From the NCBI GenBank assembly GCA_903813345.2, contig CAIIXF020000003.1, forward strand, positions 24,441,248-24,505,247: 64,000 nt of DNA, read 5' to 3'. Source of the DNA: Owenia fusiformis (Eukaryota > Annelida > Polychaeta > Sabellida > Oweniidae). The notes beneath the pieces are model-generated. The model was not told where the DNA came from. It worked only from the letters and a program-made list of their open reading frames with translations, and ran no database searches. This document shows, piece by piece, positions 1 through 11,713 of this stretch. Both the position numbers and the translations under genes were made by a program. How positions within the stretch are numbered: position 1 is the stretch's first letter; every line of letters begins with the position of its first letter.

Positions 1-735
1 GAGGGATATAGGGAACGCCTCCGCCCGTCCATCCGTACGTCCGTCCGTCCGTCCGGGCAATAACTCAAATACCGTTTTGTTCATATTTTGTACACATATA
101 CCCTATGGGGGTAGAAGTTCTGCTCAAAAGCCGATTTTAAAAATGGCCGCTCATTTAAAAATGGCAGCCATTTTAGTGCCTATTTTACAGTAATTTAGGT
201 GCAATATGTAAAACTGTAATAGCAATATGTTTTAAATGTAAAAAATTATATAGGACTTGATAAAGCTAAAAGTGTAGATATTAAAGAAGCACATGGCAGC
301 CATCTTGAAAAATGGCGGCCTTTACTCATTATTTTAGGATTTTTGCTGTAACTCAAAAAGTAGTGGAGTGATTTTGTTCATATTTGGTATGTGAATACTA
401 TAAGCATGGCACACTGTTTTAATGACACTTTTGGTAGAAAGCGGCCATTTTGAAAAATGGCCACCATTTTGAAGTATTTTACCATTACTCGAAAACTAGT
501 GGAGCGATTTTGTTCATATTTGGTATGTGAATACTATAAAAAAAAAAGCATATTACTTCTTCTGATGACAACTTGGCTAGTGAGCAACCATTTTGAAAAT
601 GGTGGCCTTTTTTATGTGTGTTATTTTATGATATTTGCTATATATTTTGTTTGTAAAAATGCCAGTCATTTCTGTTCGATGGGATTCGCTACGCATTGGC
701 GTTGCCGTTGTTCTAGTTCATCTACCTTAGCTTGT
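1..735 (+). repeat. Interspersed repeat family A (CCGTC-rich head), 5' end cut by window edge
   Basis: Starts with a GGGATATAGGGAA motif and a (CCGTC/CCGTA)n stretch at about 26-57, followed by 'ATAACTCAAATACCG' and several 'AAAATGGCCGCC'-type words, and ends near 690-735 with GGGATTCGCTACGC...GTTGCCGTTGTTCTAG. The same head-to-tail order recurs at 13766-14530 and, more decayed, at 52185-53057, with a head at 63876. Only short non-coding open frames occur in it. It looks like a non-autonomous interspersed element; the class is unknown. The direct repeats of 'AAAACTAGTGGAGCGATTTTGTTCATATTTGGTATGTGAATACTATAA'-like text (about 350-540) suggest internal duplication. Confidence 0.7.
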
Positions 736-905
736 ATTTGTGAATGCAACTAATGCCTGTCGGCTAACGGATTAACCTCCTATTTAATGACCAACTCATT
801 TAAATATGAATGGAGGAATGGTGGCAGGTACTATTCATATCTAAATGAGTTGGTCATAAAAAAAGTTATTCCGGTAGCTGTTAGTTGTATTCACGAATAC
901 ATTCA
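728..905. repeat. Small foldback (MITE-like) element
   Basis: The outer arms pair: TTGTGAATGCAACTAA near 736 is complementary to TTAGTTGTATTCACGAA near 884. The inner arms are near-perfect: ATGACCAACTCATTTAAATA from 787 pairs with the complementary text ending at 857. The whole 170 bp can fold into one hairpin. It directly abuts the end of the family A repeat. No coding potential is seen. Confidence 0.7.
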
Positions 906-1144
906 TTGTTTAAACATCTAGTGCTTTGCTACAGCTATGGGACTGTTCATGGATTGATGTGGGATGGATCTTTGGGTAATGTTGACTTGGCTATCTTTGT
1001 CAACAGACTTGCGACTGACCTCTGGCTGGTTTAAGAACTTTTATGGTACCAACACTTCCATTCCAGAGACAAGAGCCATGTGATGTTTATCTCTTGAAGA
1101 ATTGATGGAAAGCTTCTTCAATGGTTGTAAAAGCCATGCTATTG
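906..1144. other. No recognisable feature
   Basis: Unique-looking sequence between the foldback and the retroelement-type fragment. It may be the eroded downstream part of that fragment, but I could not follow the frame past the stop at about 1148. Confidence 0.4.
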
Positions 1145-1565
1145 GTGGGTCCATTTGTCACATCTTCGCATCCAGAACCATTTGGAGCATGATTCTGCAG
1201 TTGCTCCTATTTCACAAATTGCTTGTCTGAGTTGTCTAGGATGTACTCCCATGTCTTACAACATTGTTCGCAGAGACACAGCTGGGAAACCCCTGCATCT
1301 TACTTCGACAGGGTAAAGTCTTGCTTGCCATCCTTTGTTCTCAGCTTCATGGATCAGATCTTGGTATTTGTTGTAATTGAGTTGGTGGGATGTCAGGATG
1401 TAGTGTTGTTGCTGTTATGTTCTGGGGAAAGACTAATTTCCTGTCCAGATCGACATGCATTTCCCAATCTGAGGTTTTAGACAGTGCTGAGAGAAGAATT
1501 GATTTATCTGTGTTTTTGGTCACTGGAGTTGGTTGTTTTCCCTCCTGCTGAAATGCTGTGAACAT
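1145..1565 (-). pseudogene. Decayed C-terminal fragment of a retroelement-type protein
   Basis: Read on the minus strand, 1565-1347 gives a frame containing DWEMHVDLDRKLVFPQ and ATTLHPDI. After a frame change it continues with a segment reading KGWQARLYPVEVRCRGF (about 1325-1270), then an in-frame stop, then ESCSKWFWMRR (about 1180). This order (DWxMxVDL.., LRPDI, GW..., EVGCRGF, ..SxWLWMRR) is one I know from repeat-encoded proteins of marine invertebrates, usually linked to reverse transcriptases. The stretch expected between 'HPDI' and 'KYQDL' (normally carrying an ELTVPWE-like motif) is missing, so there is an internal deletion, plus at least one frameshift and two stops. It is clearly a dead copy. 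The family assignment is from memory of motifs and needs a translated search. Confidence 0.6.
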
Positions 1566-2022
1566 GGGCTTCTTGGGGCTGACTGCTCATTGTTCACATT
1601 GTATCCTAATTCTGAATTATGATTTCAATTACAGAGAATGTAATAAAAATCACCTAATTTATTGCTATTAATGGCAAAGTTAATCATACTAATGTACGTG
1701 TATGTATCTATTCTGTGAAATGTATTGAAAGTGTGGAATGATATATAGCTATAAAAAATAATTATACTGAGCTCTGGAACTTTCAAAACTAGCGCCACAA
1801 GGGAAATAATGACCAACTTTTGAAGTTTTTGATCCATTCTAATAATTAATTGTAAGATATTTGCATGTAAGAAAACATTCAACTCTTCACATGAGACATT
1901 ATGTACTAATCCAGTTATTTCATTGACCTCATTAGCTGACAATGTAAAGTCAAATACAAATATATATTAATGTGTACACAGATGTTAAATTGATATTTCT
2001 GATAAAGATTGTTAACTATGTA
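1566..2022. other. AT-rich sequence without recognisable genes
   Basis: Contains only short chance open frames, including a 105-codon one on the minus strand at 1625-1942 with no recognisable motif and skewed AT-driven composition. Confidence 0.4.
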
Positions 2023-3909
2023 TTAGACATGGGCGTAGCACTATTTTTAGGAGTAGTACGCCACCACTAGAACATGAGTTGAGTGAAGCAAAAAACGAGC
2101 ATTCAGGGGGTAGGTCAGCAGCTGAGCAAATTTTAAAAAATAAGTTTGTCCCCTAAGTTTCTCACTGGATTCATGTAGAGCAAGGTCTTGGGCTTATTTT
2201 GAGCTTGGGTTCTCTGTCCTAGCCCCGGCAACGAATGTGAAAACTGGTCCTATAGGTGGCGCCCCCTACAATTCACCCCCAAACTTAAAACTAATTATTA
2301 TTTTCATAATTGAAACATAAAGACATCTCAAATAGCTTAAATTGATCAATGGTACATTAAATTATGCATTAAAATTTTTTTCAATGTGTGAAAATCATAA
2401 TTTATGGAGAAATAGTTGATTAACCCCTTAAAACGCCCCCTATTTTAAAGGGGATACTTAAGTTAACTTCCGTAACTTTTGTGTTATTCAGGATTTGGGC
2501 TTAAAAATATTCCTGAATATGTACAATTATGGTGTTGAGAGACTGCAGTAACCCTATGTCCATAGCTTTATAACTTTTTGAGAAAAAAAATAAAACGTAT
2601 TTCCATATAATTAGGTTTCGTATTATTTTCAGATAAACCATCATCTATACTTTTTAATTTACTTTCCACAGCTTATACCCATGCATAGTATTAATACTTT
2701 TCTTTCATTTTAGACCAATATAGATGACTGTTGTTCACTTAAAATAAATAATAATTAAAAATTTAAGCAGAAATTATTGATTTACCTCTTAAAATACCCC
2801 TTTTTAAGGGATACATACACTATCTCACTGTAACTTATGTTTCGTTCAAGATTAAGGCTTGAAAATATGCTTGAATTTGAAGACTTGTGTGTGTGGGAGA
2901 CTTAATAGTTAACCTTTGCTTCTAAATAAATAAATAATTTACCATATGCTGTTGTCTTTGTAATTTATCTCAAATTCAGATTCTGTTGTCATTGCAATAT
3001 CGAAGACGCTATATTGTGGCGATTCACGACCCCATTTGATAGAAATTTGGATTTCATATAATACATCATCACATGAGCTCAATACATGCACAGAATTAGT
3101 GATAATAAAATCCCATGAGAAACGAGGACCAAGTGATTAAAGAGTTGAAGCGACAGTAATGTCCGCCATTTGTGACAACGGTATCTGACTTTATCAAATA
3201 CTCAGCTTACAATGTAATAAACCAGATGCCAATAGGCAGTTACCAGTTTCACCGCCAGGAGGCTAATTCGGGGCCGATAACATGGCAGGGTATTAGAAAG
3301 TTCCCCTAAACTTGAATATTCATCAGCTTTAGTGTTTCAATTTTCATATCACCTTATGTATCTGATAGTTATACACAGTACAAATTAAAAAATATGCCCA
3401 GTAAAAGAAAATATTATCTGTCCAATCCAAGCAAAGATATTTCACTTCTTGTGATTTTATTAACATGGGGTCTATGATCTCTTCGACCTAGAAATTGCAT
3501 TTTCAAAGAAAATAAAATTTTCAAAGTTGCAAAAACACATTCCTAGATGTAATTTTACATGTAGATTTCAAATATGATATCACTTTGACTGAATTTTTAA
3601 TGACGCAAATCAAGATTATTTCTACTTCCATCTAATTTATTATATAGTAAGTGTGGTACAAAACAGATTATGTGAACTGAACAAAATTAATTGTTGCATG
3701 TTTTGTAAGTGCAAGGGAAGTGGTAACTGTAATTACCATCTAATCAAGCTTTTAGAAAGTGTTGTAAGTAATGCATGAACTTATTAATCTGATGTCACTG
3801 TGATACTGTATGTATGTTTTTTCGAAGAATCATCATAACACAACCAGCAGAAAGTATTTTTCTTCGGATGTTGTATCTTTGTATCTATTGGTCAGGAAGA
3901 CGAGAAATA

Positions 3910-5435
3910 ATATATATATTTGTTAAAGTGTACCTGCATTAATATTTCTCCATAAACAAGGAAAGGTATTTATTGGTTGTGTTGCAGGAATTGTGCCAGC
4001 ACAACCCAGTCAATAAGGTCAGCACAATACAAAAATATTACACATACCATATCCCTAATTGGTTTTCAATAGTCTTAACTGAACCCCTAGTAAGCTAAAG
4101 ACTGAAAGAGGTGCTTTAATATCCTCTTTTGGTTCTTTGGTTATTTTATAGCCTTAGTGCTATCATAATATGCACTGGTTGTGCCATAATACCCCATATT
4201 TGTTTCATTATATCCCTTATCAATTCCTTAGTATACCCAGAGTATACCCAGTTTCTAAATACCCATTAGTGCTTCCTAATATGCCTTGAAGTGCTCTTTA
4301 GGGGCTAACAGAACACCATGATGACCTACTTGGAACCATCATGAGCTTTCAAGAGAAAGCCCATCGAACCAATCGGGGTATCTAGGAAACCATGAAGGAA
4401 TACTGCAGCACCACAAGGCATACTAGGGGTCTCCAAGAGCTATGAATATAAACACTTCCTGGGTATACTAGGGAATCACTAGAGGCTACATGGAACCAAT
4501 GTGGGTGACAAAAACACAACAAGGGCATCTTTGGGAATCACTAATTGATATTAAAGTTCCAATTGTGGCTATCAAAGCACCAGCAAGGCATATTAGGGAG
4601 TACTAGGGCAGATTTAGAAACCAATAGGGATTATTAAAGCATCACTAAGCAAACTGAGGAATCACTTAGTGTTATTAAGGAACCAATTGTGGGTATCAAG
4701 TTCAATCAGCCAATCAGGGCATACTAGGTTTTATCACTTTAAAACCAATTTTGGATATTAAACCACAACCAGCCATATTCGGTTATTGCTAAGGTTATTT
4801 CATGAACCTGATAGGAGTTAAGCACAACCAAGCATCACAAAGGTCTTTTAGGAAACATATGTTTAAAGCACAACCAAGGAACCAATTTGGTGTATTAAAC
4901 CACAACCAGGGCATACTACATGTAGGTAATTGCTAAGGCTATTTAATGAACCAATGGGGGAAATAAAAGCACAACCAAGCATACAGAGGAATCACAAAGG
5001 TCTATTAGGAACCATATGTTTAAAGTACAACCAGGATATACTAGGTTATTGCCTAGACTATTGATGAACCAATAAGGGTTATTAAAGCACAACCAGGGCA
5101 TGCATAAAGCTATTAAAGAACCAAACAGGATTACTTAAACAACACCAAGCATTCTAAGTAGTCCCCAAGGGCTACTAAGGAATCAATAGGGGTTATTAAA
5201 GCACAACCAGGGCATACTGGTTATCAGTAAAGCTATTAAGGAATAAAAGGGGGCTATTAAAGCATGGGATTCTAGGGAATCACCAAAGGCTATAGAAGAG
5301 CTAATTCTATTTATCATTTTTGTATTGTGCTGACACAATAAACTGGGTTTTGTTGGCACAATCACTTCAACACAACCAGTAAATATCTTTCTTTGTATGG
5401 AGAAATATTGATATCTGTACACTTTAACTAATACG
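3910..5435. mobile_element. Inner TIR element carrying degenerate tandem repeats
   Basis: The left arm (about 3910-4030) and right arm (about 5320-5435) are inverted copies: GTTAAAGTGTACCTGCATTA pairs with the complement at 5415-5435, and GGTTGTGTTG...ATTGTGCCAGCACAACCCAG with the complement around 5340-5385. Arms are about 120 bp and the whole is about 1.5 kb. A third, direct partial copy of the arm motif (GATTGTGCCAGCACAATTCAG) lies at about 6148, just past the next nested element. No coding frame spans the interior, which is filled by the repeats listed separately. Confidence 0.7.
4080..5300 (+). repeat. Degenerate tandem repeat array (CACAACCA...GGCATACTAGG)
   Basis: Words such as TTATTAAAGCACAACCAGGG, GGCATACTAGG, GCTATTAAGGAACCAATAGG and AGGAATCACTA recur every 50-75 bp, in one orientation, about twenty times. 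The copies are diverged and partly rearranged. They fill the interior of the inner TIR element and may be expanded subterminal or internal repeats. There is no coding potential. Confidence 0.7.
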
Positions 5436-5444
5436 TGTGCATAC

Positions 5445-6059
5445 AGGGTGTTTCATATGTATACATCCCCCATAAACTCATACATGTCATATTGCCACAC
5501 TATCATGTTATATATATTCTATATATTTTGCTCCTTGTGGAAAGTTACATGGGATTGCAAAGTTTCAGAATCCAGCCGTATCCCTGAAAAAAGAAATGCC
5601 GTATCAAAGTATGTGGGTATGGGTCATTTCGAGGGGAATTTCTGGTCAGTTTGAAGGCACTTTTATTGAGTTTCTGTATTGCAAATTTCAAACAGTTGTC
5701 ATCATGGCAGAGTTCAGTGCACATGAGTCTGACAGTTATGCGCAAAGATGTATCTAGATAGGATTCTTGCAGTGGCTTATGGAGAGGCCAGGGACCCTGG
5801 TGCGACCTCTATAAATAAAAAAAAATGGATATGAGAAAAAGGGCACAGATTACCAGCCTGAGTCCAAAAATCACCAGGAAATGCCCACTAAATGACCCCG
5901 TACTCGCAATCTTTGATACAATGTATCTTTTTTCAGCGATACACCTTGATTCTGAAACTTTGCAATCCTATGTAACTTTCGATATGATACATAAAATGAT
6001 AGGGTAGCAATGCTAGATGTATGAGTTTATGGGGGGGGGGTGCAAAGATATGAAATACC
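5445..6059. mobile_element. TA-flanked foldback (mariner/ISL2EU-like MITE)
   Basis: The tips are CAGGGTGTTTCATAT (5445) and ATGAAATACCCTG (ending about 6059), each flanked by TA. The arms stay complementary for about 250 bp, for example GATTGCAAAGTTTCAGAATC near 5551 and the complement near 5957, and the AAAAAAGA...GTATCAAAG segment. The TA flanks and CAGGG tips fit a Tc1/mariner- or ISL2EU-type non-autonomous element. Small open frames in both arms are mirror images and not genes. Confidence 0.75.
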
Positions 6060-7356
6060 CTGTATGTACATTATTACTTCTCATCTTTCAGATCACTTGA
6101 TGAAGCAACCAAAGAGAAATAAATGTACCTCTTGATTGTGTTGACGTGATTGTGCCAGCACAATTCAGTCATTGTAACAGCACAATCCCAAAAACAATAT
6201 ATGTTGAGTAGTAATTGTTTTAATTACTTTACATGTTAGTAAGTAACCTGCAAGGAGAGATTTAATCTTTAAATATATAAGCCCATACTCAGTTATTGGA
6301 TTGTGGATCTTGGGGAAAACATGGACTTAATGGTCGCTAGGAGATATATCAGGTTTTGGGTTGTCTCATGATGTAAAATCGACTATAATTTTGCTTTTAT
6401 TCAGAAATGTTGGATGGTTTACATTTGCTATTAATATTAAACTCACCATTATGAATACCAGCATATTAAAACATTCATTGCCAAACATCATAAGCTTTCA
6501 ATGCATGTGAATTTCAAAAATATTTCCTTAGTCTCCCACACACACTCTTTAAAATAGGGGGCATTTTAAGGGGTAAATCAATTATTTCTGCTTAAATTTT
6601 ATTTTATTATTTATTATTATGAACTATTATGAACTCCAGTCATCTATATTGGTCTAAAATGAAAGAAAAGAATTAATACTATGCATGGGTATAAGGTGTG
6701 GAAAGTAAATTAAAAAGTATAGATGGTGGTTTATCTGAAAATAATACGAAACCAAATTATATGGAAATACGTTTTATTTTTTTTCTCAAAAAGTGATAAA
6801 GCTATGAACATAGGGTTACTGCAGTGTCTCAACAGCATAATTATACATATTCAGGAATATTTTTAAGCCAGAATCCTGAATAACACAAAAGTTACGGAAG
6901 TTAACTTAAGTAACCCCTTTAAAATAGGGGCGTTTTAAGGGGTTAATCAACTATTTCTCCATAAATTATGATTTTCACACATTGAAAAAAATTTTAATGC
7001 ATGATTTAACGTACCATTGATCAATTTAAGCTATTTGAGATGTCTTTATGTTTAAATTATGAAAATAATAATTAGTTTTAAGTTTTGGGGTGAATTGTAG
7101 GGGGTGCCACCTATAGGACCAGTTTTCACATTCGTTGCCAGGGCTAGGACAGAGAACCCAAGCTCAAAATAAGCCCAAGACCTTGCTCTACATGAATCCA
7201 GTGAGAAACTTAGGGGACAAACTTATTTTTTTAAATTTGCTCAGCTGCTGACCTAGGGGTCTGGGGGAGAAAATTTTGAATTTTGATTGTATTTGGAGTG
7301 TACTTGCAATCATTTGGTATGCCTGTACACCTACTAGGCGCTATGCCCATGTTAGT

Positions 7357-7770
7357 AAAACATACAATATAAAATCTAATAGAATACTTTCTTGATCACC
7401 AATTGCTATGCTTTCATCAAAGAATCAAACTTGATCCTTTGTCACTCCCACCACCTTTCTCTATTCTCAAATAAATATTGGAAAGGTTGAACAATATTTA
7501 AGCAAGAATAATTACATTTTATTGCTGTAGATATATAATGATTATCATGCAACTTATACAGGATACAGGCATATATAATACCCAGATAGCATACCCTTTT
7601 ATGCCATTCTGCTGTTTGGACAAGGTGAAATTCACGTTTGCACATTAAAATCAGTTTAGAGCTATATCACAGGGGCTGTATCAAATTAACATGCGGGGAA
7701 AGGTACAACATGAGGGTGATGAAATATTGAGCAAACTCATGTTTTCATTGTTTCAGAAAAATCTGGTCTA
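7357..7770. other. AT-rich sequence without recognisable genes
   Basis: Unique-looking sequence outside the right tip of the nested foldback. I see only short chance frames here. Confidence 0.35.
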
Positions 7771-7774
7771 GTTA

Positions 7775-8392
7775 TGTCACTACCAAAAAGTGGTGAGATA
7801 TTGTGATGATCTCCGTTTTTTATGGTGGTTGGTGATCGGTGGTTGGTGGTTGGCCATCAGTGGAAGGCATCTGTTACAAATTCTTAAAACTTCCAATAAC
7901 TGTTTTAACAAAAACTGTTTAGATTGACTCTAATTTTTTTCAAAATCATCTACAAGTGTTCAGAAGTTCAAATCTGACTTAATATATAAGGTTTGACCTT
8001 CAGTGACCTTTTCAAGTTCAAAAAATGTCAAACATGTCTTATTTCAACTTGCTTCAAATTAACCAATTTTTTCATCTGCAAGTTATCAGAAGTTCAAATC
8101 TGACTTTAGATTTAAAAAATTGGTCAATTTGAAGCAAGTTGAAAAAATACCTTTTTGACCTTGAGGAGGTCATTGAAGGTCAAACATTTTTGATGACATT
8201 GTCAAGGTCAAATAATGTTTGACCTTCAGTGACCTTCTCAAGGTCAAAAAGGTATTTTTTCAACTTGCTTCAAATTGACCAATTTTTTCAAAATCATCTA
8301 TAAGTTCTCAGAAGTTCAAATCTGACTTTAGATTGAACTAATAATATTATGCGCAACTAGGTGGTGACATTTTGTCATGTTAATGCCTTGTT
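7775..8392 (+). repeat. Interspersed repeat family B, interrupted copy
   Basis: The head (about 7775-7880: TATGTCACTACCAAAAAGTGG...TCTCCG...GGCATCTGTTACAAA) and the tail (about 8360-8392: GGTGGTGACATTTTGTCATG TTAATGCCTTGTT) match compact copies of the family at 11714 and 36483. In those copies the two parts are adjacent. Here they are separated by about 470 bp that contain the AGGTCA-rich hairpin, so that block is an insertion or an expansion. Confidence 0.6.
8114..8288. repeat. 75-bp-arm hairpin with clustered TGACCT/AGGTCA words
   Basis: Left arm 8114-8188 and right arm 8214-8288 are inverted copies with only two or three mismatches and a 25-bp spacer. The arms carry AAAAAATTGGTCAATTTGAA and TTTTTGACCTTGAGGAGGTC. 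Outside, 7980-8110 contains partial copies of the same text (TTTGACCTTCAGTGACCTT; CAGAAGTTCAAATCTGACTT three times), so the block grew by duplication and inversion. The hexamer AGGTCA/TGACCT occurs many times, which also matches nuclear-receptor half-sites. Confidence 0.8.
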
Positions 8393-8910
8393 TCTAGATA
8401 TTTTTTTATATGTTAATATCAGTAACAATATTCTAGACAGTGAACTTTACATGGAATTTCATAGTTTAACCTCACAAACTGTGAATATAGTATACTGTAT
8501 TGCGCGTGGGTCAATTTACCTGAGATACGGTATTACACAAATTCAAATTCCTTGTGTTGTACCTTGTAGTTACTCCCATGTTATACCATATACTACATTC
8601 TGAGTGTTGTATGTTTAACTAGGAAATTCCCTGTCAAGTTCACTGTCTAGGATGTTATTATAGACATTTACTTACAAAAATATTTAGATTCTGAACCTGA
8701 TCTTTCTGAAACAATGAAAACATCAGTTTGCTCTAAATTCATCTCTCGCGTATTGTACCTTACCATGCGTGTTCAACTGCCACACCTAATTTGGTACACA
8801 CTACACACCCTGTATTGATGGGGGAAAATAGAACTAAGTTGAAATAGCAATTGTATTCTATGGAATTTATTTTGTCAAAATTGGACATTACATGATCTAT
8901 GGGAAAAATC

Positions 8911-9008
8911 AAACTATATGATGCGATACTTGAACTATATGATTTGAAACTCGCATCATACTATGCAAAATACGCATCATTATATGCGAAACTCGCATCA
9001 TTGTATGC
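8911..9008. repeat. Short degenerate tandem repeat (GCATCATTATATGCGAAACTC)
   Basis: About four imperfect units of 20-25 bp built around ATATGATGCGA / CTCGCATCATTGTATGC in alternating wording. It is non-coding. Confidence 0.6.
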
Positions 9009-9009
9009 C

Positions 9010-11713
9010 ATTTTCAATCCATGTTATACCAACAGTTAATTTTCTTACATAACTTATTTTCATTCACACATGCACTGGTTGTATCAAGTGTCACACAAAG
9101 AGTTAGCACTAACTCCAATCACTTTCCAAAAATCAAAAAGCAATGTTGAAATGTCACACAGATTGCTATTCTATGTGTTAGAGGTATCACATAAATATAA
9201 GATGTCCAATTTTGATACAGTTTTAACACCATAGTATTCAAGGAATAATTGGGATCTACCAATGTTTTTCATTTTTGGTTGAGAAATTACTTGAATCCCC
9301 CTTGAATCCAAAGTGTTTTGAAAATCCCCAGTAGTATGAGTGTAGTAAATTCCATTGGGTTGTTTTTTGTTACAATGAGAAATGAAGTTGCTCATTACAG
9401 TACAAACAAACTTTAATCTCATCTCGTCGAAGGTCACTTGCAGTTCAATCCAATGATACCATATTGGTTTATCCAACCCATTGTGATTAATTGTCCTTAC
9501 CATCAGATGGAAGATTTTATGAAGAATAATCCAGTAAACCTTAGTCCTTCAACTAGATTTAACTTTGAATTAGTTTCTATTCTTTGAAGATTGCTATTGT
9601 CAAAGTGTCTCATCTGTTTCATTTACTTTAAATGGTATGATGACATTAAAGTGATCTATGTGTCAAGGTCAATTTGTTTCTACTAACTGATTTTGAGCCA
9701 AGTGTACTTCTACTGCTCTAAAAATTAGTTTTATGATGCATGCATTTCTCACTATCCCTAAAGTACAGTGCTAGATGTAGCTGAAAATGTGAGGTAATTC
9801 AATCATCCCACTTGTCAAGTTCTGTCAGTCCATCCATCACTCTGAATATGTCAGTAATTGGACATTTGGAATTTTTTTCCGATAAAGACCTAGTTTCGAA
9901 ATATTTTATATCAATATCAGCAGGAGGGAGTATTTCTCACCAGGATATTCTAAAACTTGAAAACCTGCTCTACTAGAATTATAAATGCATTCCATTTTGC
10001 ACAAAAAGTATATATTCCTAGATCCTTTGCAAAATCTATCTCTTCGGGTGCTTAATCTTGCCTAAGGACATTTTTTCTGTCAATGTCAAGAATTACGTAT
10101 TTCTTGATTTTATTCTTAATGAAAGACATTACATTTCCAACTTGTTGCGTTATATTTAACACATCAACTCAAAAAGGTAGATTGATTTTCTATCGACAAC
10201 GTCATTATTTTGGATAATTACAAAGAAATACTGCTGACAGTGAATAGAACTATTGTCCCAACCATTCACTAGCATTGGTATTTTGGAATTGTTTCATTTT
10301 TGTTGTTTATGATAATTGTTTCTGAATTTTGTAAAAGGATGTGACAAAAATGATGAAATAAATTGAAATTGAATTGAAATGTGTTAGACAACATTTCTTT
10401 GTACACTGTTTTAAGAATTTGTTTCATTATAGTTGGTTGAACTTATTCTTTGTCTATCTTGTGCATTTTCAAGTTGCTTTTACCCTTATGGCACTTGTGC
10501 TTTGTGTAGTATATTGATGAGTATTGTATATATGAAACACTGCTGTTGTGATAATGGGATTCCTTTTTCACATTGTGTTTTAAATAAAATCTTCAAGTAA
10601 TAGGTAATAAACCTAATAAGAGATTCTAGTCAGATGGTGCATAAACCACATGATTTCCCATTAGAAAAAAGCAAAAGCAAAATGAACTTTTTTCAACCAT
10701 TCAATTTTGTTTGGTACTGCAAAATCACTTTTCCTATTAAATTGCCCATTCAGAAAGATATAGCCATAATTCTGCAAAACAGGCCATTTCCTTAAAGAGT
10801 GCCACAATGTTTGAACGCTTTGTTTATTTTTCCATGACAGTACATTCCAAAATAGTTCATTCAATAGTTTTGGCATTCAGGCCCTAATTAGTTGATCATA
10901 TATGCATGTTATGCGTTAATTTAACAAATTAATCCAGTAAAGTGACACTAGAAAAATACGAAGGCCATAATGCTATTTTGACAAAACTGATCCACATTTT
11001 TATGAAAATACAATGAGAAAGACAATGAACAAATTAAATTATTGTTTACTGTTGGTTAGGTAACATGTTAATGATGTTTCAAATTAAAATATAATCAATT
11101 CTGTGATGTGTGACATTTAGCTTTGTTGTTTGTTTAGTTGATAGGGCAATGTGTGATTGATGTCATAGTTTGTGTGATATAATGTCATATCTACATCACC
11201 ATCACAACATATGATGTCATGATCGTTGCCTTGATGATTTGCCATATAAGGTTATAATGGAGGACTTTTGGTCACGTGACTGGTTGAACTCTGGTCCATA
11301 GAACGAATTGGCTCTGCTACACTGCGTGGGGGGCCTTCTCAAAAAATAGTTCAGCATTTAAAATGAGAAACTAATGTACTATTTCCCAATTTTAATCAAG
11401 GTTTGTCAATTTCACTTGTATGTTAGGTTGATTTACATCGACAGTAGTGTAATGAGTATTATGTTCACGTTTATCTCATCTGTATTCCTGTTTGTTTTTG
11501 TGTTAGATCGTGTCTGAACTCACATATCAGTGAGTTGTTTGTGATGTTTTTAGCACTTCAAATTGCCATGGGAGTATTAGCTAATCAAGTCAGAAACACA
11601 ATGTCATGTTTCTTTTAATGTAATCATCATTTGTTCTGTCTTGTCTTGTAATTGAGTACTTATCCGGTGGGGTTATTGTGTCAGATTTCCTGAAGGACTG
11701 GGCTTGTTTTTAT
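9010..11713. other. 2.7 kb without recognisable genes
   Basis: AT-rich, with only short frames; the longest is a minus frame at 9171-9503 of 110 codons with no motif. A pair of AATTGAAATTGAATTGAAAT words at about 10360 and scattered short AT microrepeats are all I noticed. Confidence 0.35.

Larger units (their letters stand above)
2028..7351. mobile_element. Large nested foldback DNA transposon with ~0.85-kb TIRs
   Basis: The left arm (2028 to about 2905) and the right arm (about 6528-7351) are inverted copies that can be followed almost continuously: for example GGTCCTATAGGTGGCGCC near 2250 against the complement near 7110, and TTCAGATAAACCATCATCTA near 2627 against the complement near 6735. 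The outer tips are CATGGGCGTAGCAC and GCGCTATGCCCATG. Flanking TTAGA (2023-2027) and TTAGT (7352-7356) look like a 5-bp target duplication with one mismatch. The right arm lacks about 80 bp present at 2815-2890. The tip resembles the CAGGGGCGTAGC ends of hAT elements, some groups of which make 5-bp duplications. No transposase frame is present, so the element is non-autonomous. Two further inverted-repeat elements are nested inside. Confidence 0.8.

Noticed and set aside
1625-1942. 105-codon minus frame
   Set aside because: AT-biased composition with no domain, promoter or splice support.
8361-8603. 80-codon plus frame
   Set aside because: Starts in the family B tail and runs into AT-rich unique DNA; no motif.
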